Position numbers and translations under genes: made by a program | Assembly (NCBI GenBank): GCA_002751075.1 | Contig: NAOQ01000051.1 | Coordinates: 65,507 to 86,025, forward strand | DNA from: Ichthyophonus hoferi | Taxonomy: Eukaryota; Opisthokonta; Ichthyosporea; Ichthyophonida; Ichthyophonidae | Direction: 5' to 3' | DNA length: 20,519 nt | The notes under the pieces: generated by a model | What the model was told of the DNA's origin: nothing | Database searches by the model: none | The model's input: only the letters and a program-made list of their open reading frames with translations | Part shown: in pieces, positions 14,900 to 20,519 of the stretch | Numbering within the stretch: position 1 is the first letter of the stretch | How the letters are laid out: every line of letters starts with the position of its first letter

Positions 14900-16570
14900 T
14901 GAAAACCAAAGTAATATACATAATTATTCTTTTTATTTAGGCTTTTTCACTATAGAAATCCTATTAACCACTATTTTAAATAATGGTTTGAATAGGTAAT
15001 AGTTAACCTAGGTTAATAATCATTTAATATTATCGGCAGTTATGATTACTTAAGTAGTCTGGATAAATAGTTGTGGTAAACCATTTAACAATTGGGTGAC
15101 AGCACTAACTTATATATGCCTGCTACCAATTCCAATACATAAAACAATCATAACCAATAATTACTAGTGATTTTCTGTTACGACAGCATACATCCAGTAG
15201 GAGGCCTGGGTAACCTTTATTGAAAATTCCATTATATTTTATTGATTGTCAATTATAATGACTGGCTGCCATCTACCTTACTCTTAAGATTTATTACATT
15301 GTGATTCAGTGAATCAGTATAGAGTGTTGATAACTATCCGAAATCTTTACTATTAACACTTATTAATAGTACAGTATATATGTAAAGTACCAACAGGGTT
15401 AGATATGTTGTACTTTCTGGTGAAAATACATCAAAGAAAGTCATATTTATAGAAGGAATCGAAAACTGAGTTTGTCAGTACTATCTTAGAAGCCTTCAGG
15501 CTTTATCTAAATCGAAACATTCGACCACTCTCTTATCTGTCTCAATCTAAGTGTATCTCAAAACGTTACCACAATTACATTACAATATTGAGAGCTTCTA
15601 AAGTTCTATAATTTCAACACTTTAACATTCAGTTTTTTCCCTTGAAACTTGGTGTCTTTTATTTCCAATTATTAAATATTTTTACATGCTATGAATAAAC
15701 AGGAAAAAATGCTCTCTAAGCACGTATCACATTCCACATATATACTCATGTCTGGTCTACGAAGTTTTTTTATTACATAATGAGAAGCAATATTTTTTGT
15801 TACAACTCAACGTTTTTCCACTCATGTATTTGATGCAATAGAAAAATATTATGTATCATTATAAGGTTATTTGTTTTATACTCTCTGCAATAACAAAGTG
15901 CTATTTTAGCGGCCCGTGATTAATCTAAAAATTAAGATAATTATCTAAACTGTGCAAAATTGTAATTGTTGCTCATTATTCACGGTATTAAGATGTCTTA
16001 TCTTAATATATTAAAGGTAAAATTTTAAACTAGTAGAACTGCATGCCGTAAGCAAATGTTTGATATAGTTTGACAGGTTTCCCTTTCTTCTTTTCTGCAT
16101 CTGTATTGAATAAGGTTCTTTTGTTTTTATTTAATACACTCTTTATCGTTGCGCCTGTTACCTAAGGATGGGTGAAATCATATCTATGCAGGCTGAGATG
16201 AACAATTCCAATAGCAACCTCAAGCCAATAAATCTGGTTGGTGGTATATAAAAGCCATCTTACTAAAAGCTGAACATGCAAAGCAGGGTGGCAAAATTCG
16301 AGCATATAACACAACTACAACCACCACAACTATAGACCCATAACAATTAAAAGATATCATGAGCATTCACAAAATATAACATCAAACCTAACTGAATGGC
16401 CTGTAATCTAGCCTGCAGGTGTCCATTTATTCCATAAGCAATAGCACTCCAAGGTTAAGTATGTTACCCCACTAATATCCGACGTAACGAGAGCTAAAAA
16501 TAGAAAAGCTAAGGTATAGATGCGAATTATAACTAGACTATCAGTTAAAATGATTCAATATCAAATTTTC
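14900..16570. other. Intergenic, no gene supported
   Basis: AT-rich with scattered short inverted repeats, for example ATTAAGAT/ATCTTAAT near 15990. A 27-codon frame near 16169 (MGEIISMQAEMNNSNSNLKP) is coding-like in tone but has no splice or homology support. Confidence 0.5.
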
Positions 16571-16573
16571 TTA

Positions 16574-16932
16574 TCAAAATCTGTGTCAGTTCTATCGACT
16601 TGTACACAGCTGTCGAGGTCTCCAATTGAGTGTTGTATAATAGGACTATATATTATGATATTGTTCAACAAATGTTAAATAAATGCAAAGCTGTCACGAC
16701 CATATTTATATTTGCCTGTAACGGTAGTGTACAGGTACATAGGCATGCGGGGCTGCCGCATATGTGTGGGCAACCAGGCTTTTACTATTAAATGTTGTTT
16801 TCCTTAATACTTTGTTTTACAGCGGGTGTTACTTTTTTTTTGGTTAACACCCGTATCATGTAAGTGCTTGCACACAATGTATCGACAAAATCAATTTGAA
16901 CTGTGTTTCATTCGAGTCAACGATCTTGTAGC
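16574..16932. repeat. Direct repeat, copy 1 (partner at 17763-18163)
   Basis: Shared blocks with copy 2 include GTTCTATCGACTTGTAC, GTCTCCAATTGAGTGTTGTA, TAATAGGACTATATATTATG, AACGGTAGTGT, TACTTTGTTTTAC, TGGTTAACAC and GTTTCATTC. Similarity by eye is about 80 percent over the whole length, so this duplication is younger than the others in the window. A hairpin ATGCGG/CCGCAT lies at its centre. Confidence 0.75.
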
Positions 16933-17250
16933 ACTCTCCCATTGGCTTAAACCCTTTACGAGAGCCAAAAGAAAAAAGAAAGATTGCCAACACAGCGACT
17001 TCCCTGATGTGGTGAAAACGGAGAGCAACATTGCGTATGTGTTTAGTAATGCACGTCTTGTTGCATAGTCGTACGGCAATTGATCCTTATCTATCATATC
17101 AAGACTACACGTGTTCAGCGATGAATATCCTGAGTAATCAATGGTGCCTGAATTTCTAAGAGGTTTTTTTCGGAAAACTTCCAAAAAATGAAGGTGTGCA
17201 AGGGAGTTGACAAAAGGGACCTCCTTTGTTGTAAAAACTGCTGTTCCCAT
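16891..17250 (-). CDS. Open frame of 119 codons, unconfirmed
   Basis: ATG at 17250 opens MGTAVFTTKEVPFVNSLAHL, passing through MIDKDQLPYDYATRRALLNT, and the frame stops at 16891. It is one of the longest frames in the window and sits beside GC-richer, promoter-like DNA (17255-17520). Its last 14 codons fall inside direct repeat copy 1. No family, signal peptide or clear splice site is seen. It could be a first exon read away from a two-way promoter, or chance. Confidence 0.22.
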   Translation of the reverse strand: MGTAVFTTKEVPFVNSLAHLHFLEVFRKKPLRNSGTIDYSGYSSLNTCSLDMIDKDQLPYDYATRRALLNTYAMLLSVFTTSGKSLCWQSFFFLLALVKGLSQWESATRSLTRMKHSSN

Positions 17251-17254
17251 GGAT

Positions 17255-17520
17255 GTAGGAACGGAGCGGGAGATTCGCTGTATTCTAGAACGTTGAGTTG
17301 CTGCCTGTCCTGACTCTGCACTTTAATGGTGACGTCATTTGTCCATGTTCAAGATCGTTATCTCCTAATGGACACGTAATTCAAATTGAATTGTCGATGC
17401 ATAATTCGCAAGCACTTACATTGGTGAGTGAGTTGGCCAATGAGCCAATAAAATAAAGACACGAGTCCAGAGCCTCGTTGTTCTGGGGCTGAGCTGCCTT
17501 GCCGTGGAAGCGAACGATGG
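17255..17520. promoter_or_regulatory. Promoter-like stretch with CRE, paired CCAAT and TATA-like box
   Basis: The palindrome TGACGTCA (17330-17337) is a perfect cAMP-response element. Two CCAAT boxes (17437-17441, 17445-17449) lie next to ATAAAATAAAG (about 17448-17458), with an inverted ATTGG at 17420. GC content rises clearly. About 60 nt downstream comes GAACGATG|gtatgc, which could be a start codon at the end of a short first exon with a donor at 17520. No matching downstream exon was found. Confidence 0.35.
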
Positions 17521-17762
17521 TATGCTAGCATTTTCTTTATTGGTTAAAAGGTGGCCATCCAAAATGACTCCAGAGCCTGACCTATTGACTAGCAATAAAA
17601 CGAATACTCTACTTTGATAGGTCTCTTGTTTATTTATTTATTTTTCTTCAAATATGTGGTAACGAACAAGCATTATCTATTGGTTTCACTGATATAAAAT
17701 ATGCGGTGGTTTAGATATCAAAATCTCTATGAAGCGGGAGTAGTGAGGGCGTACTGACTCCA

Positions 17763-18163
17763 TCAGAGTCTGCGTCGGTTCTATCGACTTGTACTGTACA
17801 CAGCTGCCGGAGTCTCCAATTGAGTGTTGTATAATAGGACTATATATTATGTATTATGATATTGCTTAACAAATATTAAATGTATGCAAAGCTTTGTGTG
17901 CCACGAGCGTATTCGTATTTGCCTATAACGGTAGTGTGCATGTACACAGACATGTAGGGTTGCCGCATAGACCCGGGTGTGCCTGAGGCCGCATATGTGT
18001 GAGCGACCAGGCTTTTATTATTGATTGTTGTTTTATTTAATACTTTGTTTTACTGCAGGTATTATTGTTTTGGTTAACACTCGTCTCATGCAGGTGCGTG
18101 CACACCATGTATCAACAAAAGCAATTTGAACCTGTGTTTCATTCCGAGTTAACGATCTTGCAA
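17763..18163. repeat. Direct repeat, copy 2 (partner at 16574-16932)
   Basis: Same orientation as copy 1, start-to-start distance about 1.19 kb. It has three small insertions relative to copy 1, the largest about 30 bp (AGACCCGGGTGTGCCTGAGG region). Flanking sequence beyond both ends differs between copies. Confidence 0.75.
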
Positions 18164-18597
18164 CATTTATGAATATAAAAGACTTTTGGATTCGGCTTCT
18201 GTAAGCTTGGCTTACATAGCCTAATTTTATACAAATGACTAGACGTATCACGTCATACCTATCTCTCACAAATAAGTGGTTAACTAAAACTTCCTGTTCG
18301 GAATAATAAGTAGAGACAGGAGCGTTCCTGTAACTTACATTCGTTTAGAGAGAGAGGGAATACCAATTTTATCAGAATCTTATGTTAGCTGCATTTTTGT
18401 GTGTACGTGTACTGGTCTACTGGCTCTTTATTATTGATTGCATTTTACATTTATACGTATCTTCTTTCTAGAATGGCTCTTTAGTTAGCTACCTTATTGG
18501 TGAAACTGCTCATATATTATGACAAATAAAAATATCAGATTAGAGAATATTTTGCTATCAGTAAATATCTTACACAAAAAACAGAAAATATTATAAT

Positions 18598-18870
18598 AAA
18601 GTCCCAAAACAATCATAATGTGACTGTTTACTGTGACTATTTGGTATTAAAATTTTCAGTCATCAAATTTGTATTATATATCTTTTAATTCTCAATTGGT
18701 AGAAATTTATCATCTAAATGCTTTACTAGAAGCCCAACTAGGCAACTCTGGTACTGTCAAACTATTAGAGAATGCTTGTATAGTGCCCATCCACAATCCA
18801 GGCACATTACGTCAAAAATAAAATTCAGGACAACAGATACTATTTCTATTTATAATAAAAATTATAATAC
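18598..18870 (+). repeat. Shortened second copy of the open repeat at 8880-9340
   Basis: Begins AAGTCCCAAAACAATCATAA and carries AGAAATTTATCATC, AATGCTTGTATAGTGCCCATC, then jumps to ACGTCAAAAATAAAATTC and ACAGATACTATTTC. About 180 bp present in the long copy are missing. The retained frame reads LVEIYHLNALLEAQL and ACIVPIHN before stopping. Confidence 0.65.
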
Positions 18871-18879
18871 AATAGAATA

Positions 18880-20090
18880 GAATTTTATTGATTGTTAATA
18901 TGAAGCCAGGGCAAAATTGAATACAAATGTATCCATGACAGTATCTCGAAATGCACAGTAATGACTCTATAATGTTTATCTCCCTCTCTCAATAATCGAC
19001 ATTTTATGTGGACGCCTTTAACCAATTATTAATTAAATAATGATATCGCTTTCGCAAAGTAAAAAAATTATTTTAAGGAACTTTCATACCTTTCGCATGT
19101 TTATATTATTCGTTTAGAAATTCCGTCTGGTTTAATATTAAATCGTTAAGTTTAAACAAAAAGCAATCACTGGATAATTATTATAATTGATACGCAAATT
19201 CTTAAAAAAATTTGAGTTAAGCATTCTACCCAGTTAGGTCATGCTACAATAAAAAAAGTTATTGATATGTCAATTAACTTGAATTAGAGGGAGTTGATAG
19301 TTGATATACAATACCTAACTGACCATATTTTTCAATAGTGTTTACAACACAAGAATATATTTTTTAAAAAATTCTTTACGGATATTTTTATCAATCTCAT
19401 GCATGAAAAATATAATTAGGAGAATTCCTGTATCATCACATAAATATTATTATATTTCTTTTCTTATTGATAGCTAGAGTCATTGAAGCCGAAGTATTCT
19501 GAATAGGATCTTAAATCTAAAGGCCAAGATTTATATCGTAAATTCTATTTTTTCTAGATAAATAGTGCATATTTTATGAACTATTCAACTTATAGAAAAG
19601 TAGAGATATAAATATACAACCACACTGTATATGTTATAGTTTCTAAATATAGTTATAGTGAGGTGGCTTTGCATATTTTATGTTTGCTTTTGGGGACCAA
19701 ACCTGTCTCCTTGATCAAGGCGGTTTGCTACTAATTAATTCGCGCGCGATAAAATTCCTATCGTCTTGGCCGATCCATTATTATATTATTAATAAGCATT
19801 AAAAACATAAATACAATATGAAAAAAGCTCAAAAGTAACACATAATTTATTATAATTAATTAAATATTATATATATAAATACAATCATGTATTTATATTA
19901 AAGTTATATTGTCCTATCATAGCTATACGGAAGATAGTTCTGGCCGTGGTAAGGCATGTGGCCTACGAACTTGGGATAAAATCTAGCTATGTTAAATTCT
20001 TTAATAAATGAGCAATAAATTTTATCAAATAATATCGAAACCAAATTAACAATCTCAGGACGCTGAAAGACTCGAAATACCTAATTATAT
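18880..20090. other. Intergenic upstream of the kinase gene, no gene seen
   Basis: AT-rich, with one GC-richer patch near 19691-19775 (GGGACCAAACC, CGCGCGCGATAAAATTCC) that might be regulatory. No exon or repeat family was recognised. Confidence 0.5.
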
Positions 20091-20094
20091 CAAA

Positions 20095-20125
20095 CAATAT
20101 ATATATATTATCCGAATTATTTAAG
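20095..20125 (+). promoter_or_regulatory. TATA-like run upstream of the kinase start
   Basis: AATATATATATATTA ends about 45 nt before the kinase ATG. It could serve as a TATA box with a very short 5' UTR, but such runs are common here, so support is weak. Confidence 0.2.
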
Positions 20126-20153
20126 GGTGTCTGTGCCTGTGTGTGTCACTAAC

Positions 20154-20344
20154 ATGAGGAGGAGAAAATCATCAGCTGTGCCACTTGGTCTTCAGGAGTT
20201 GGTATTGCCAGGCCCCTTGGAAGCTCATTTCCAAGTAGAACATGTTATTGGACAGGGTGCCTTCTCTACAGTTCGGGTAGGAAAAGAGAAAGGAACAGGA
20301 AAGAGAGTTGCTATCAAGTTCATTGACAAGAAATATGCTTTTTC
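20154..20344 (+). CDS. CAMK-like Ser/Thr protein kinase, first coding exon (partial)
   Basis: ATG at 20154 (context CACTAACATGAGG) begins MRRRKSSAVPLGLQELVLPG. The catalytic domain starts at about residue 27 (HFQVEHVIGQGAFSTV): GQGAFSTV is the glycine-rich ATP loop, and VAIKFIDKK contains the ATP-anchoring Lys. Kinases of this type transfer phosphate from ATP to Ser or Thr, usually in the cytosol. The exon ends at TTTTTC|gtacgt in phase 2 after 63 codons; the remaining lobes lie beyond the window. The GxGAFSxV loop and the short lead-in resemble CaMK1- and PSKH-type kinases, but the subfamily cannot be fixed from the N-lobe alone. The RRRKSS start is a basophilic-kinase-type motif. A run of T follows the donor. 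Confidence 0.85.
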
Positions 20345-20519
20345 GTACGTTGTCTTTCTTTTTTTCTTCTTTTATTATTATTATTTTTATTATCTTCCAT
20401 AGAAAAATATACATGTTTGATGTAGCAGTTTTGTTTTTGTGGCTCTTCACTATTTTCTTGCCTTCTTTTTCATTTTCTATTATTTTATTCCTTTATTTGA
20501 AATTTTGTATTTAAGATCT

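Noticed and set aside
16169-16252. 27-codon frame MGEIISMQAEMNNSNSNLKP
   Set aside because: Too short and without splice sites or a recognisable family.
16574-18163. Direct repeats as long terminal repeats of a retroelement
   Set aside because: The 830 bp between them hold no element genes, there are no consistent TG/CA ends, no primer-binding site was seen, and no target-site duplication is evident.
20127-20153. Upstream GTG start for the kinase (MSVPVCVTN)
   Set aside because: Eukaryotic genes rarely start at GTG, and the ATG at 20154 has an adequate context.

Overview
This is an AT-rich, intron-bearing eukaryotic window. It has GT-AG introns, polypyrimidine acceptors, many simple repeats and small TIR elements, and no bacterial gene spacing. 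A TNFAIP8/TIPE-family gene (a family known mainly from animals), with many coding exons and small introns, points to an animal. The low GC suggests an early-branching lineage such as a sponge, but the species is an inference.

Layout. 1-282: last exon of an unidentified plus-strand gene, whose stop codon overlaps an AATAAA signal. 283-2033: intergenic, with a 257-bp TA-flanked MITE and one copy of an interspersed repeat. 2034-11062, minus strand: the main gene, a TIPE homologue read as at least eight coding exons. The last exons (from 4704 down to 2034) give an ungapped match to the family from the QKK-LGKM motif to the C-terminal DDDKL. Exons further upstream (5287-11062) add about 160 residues that known TIPE proteins lack. 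An extra exon at 5953-6039 is phase-compatible with a second acceptor of the next exon, so alternative N-termini are likely. The 4-kb intron 3 holds a structured GC-rich island, a 206-bp tandem duplication, a second copy of the interspersed repeat, inverted CCAAT motifs, and a plus-strand open repeat that stops right beside the exon 3 donor.

11734-13560, minus strand: a two-exon gene of unknown function, or possibly a distal 5' end of the TIPE gene, with a strongly pyrimidine-biased intron. 13561-20153: mostly intergenic, with an AT minisatellite, a TTAA-flanked piggyBac-like MITE, two direct copies of a roughly 360-400 bp repeat on either side of a promoter-like stretch (CRE plus paired CCAAT boxes), and a shortened second copy of the intron 3 open repeat. 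20154-20344, plus strand: first coding exon of a CAMK-like Ser/Thr protein kinase whose remaining exons lie beyond the window.

The genes do not form an evident pathway. The TIPE gene (phosphoinositide and cell-death/immune signalling in its family) and the kinase are neighbours only. No retroviral or other virus-like element, tRNA, rRNA or CRISPR array was recognised. All exon models rest on splice motifs, reading phase and family resemblance recalled from memory, without transcripts or database searches.
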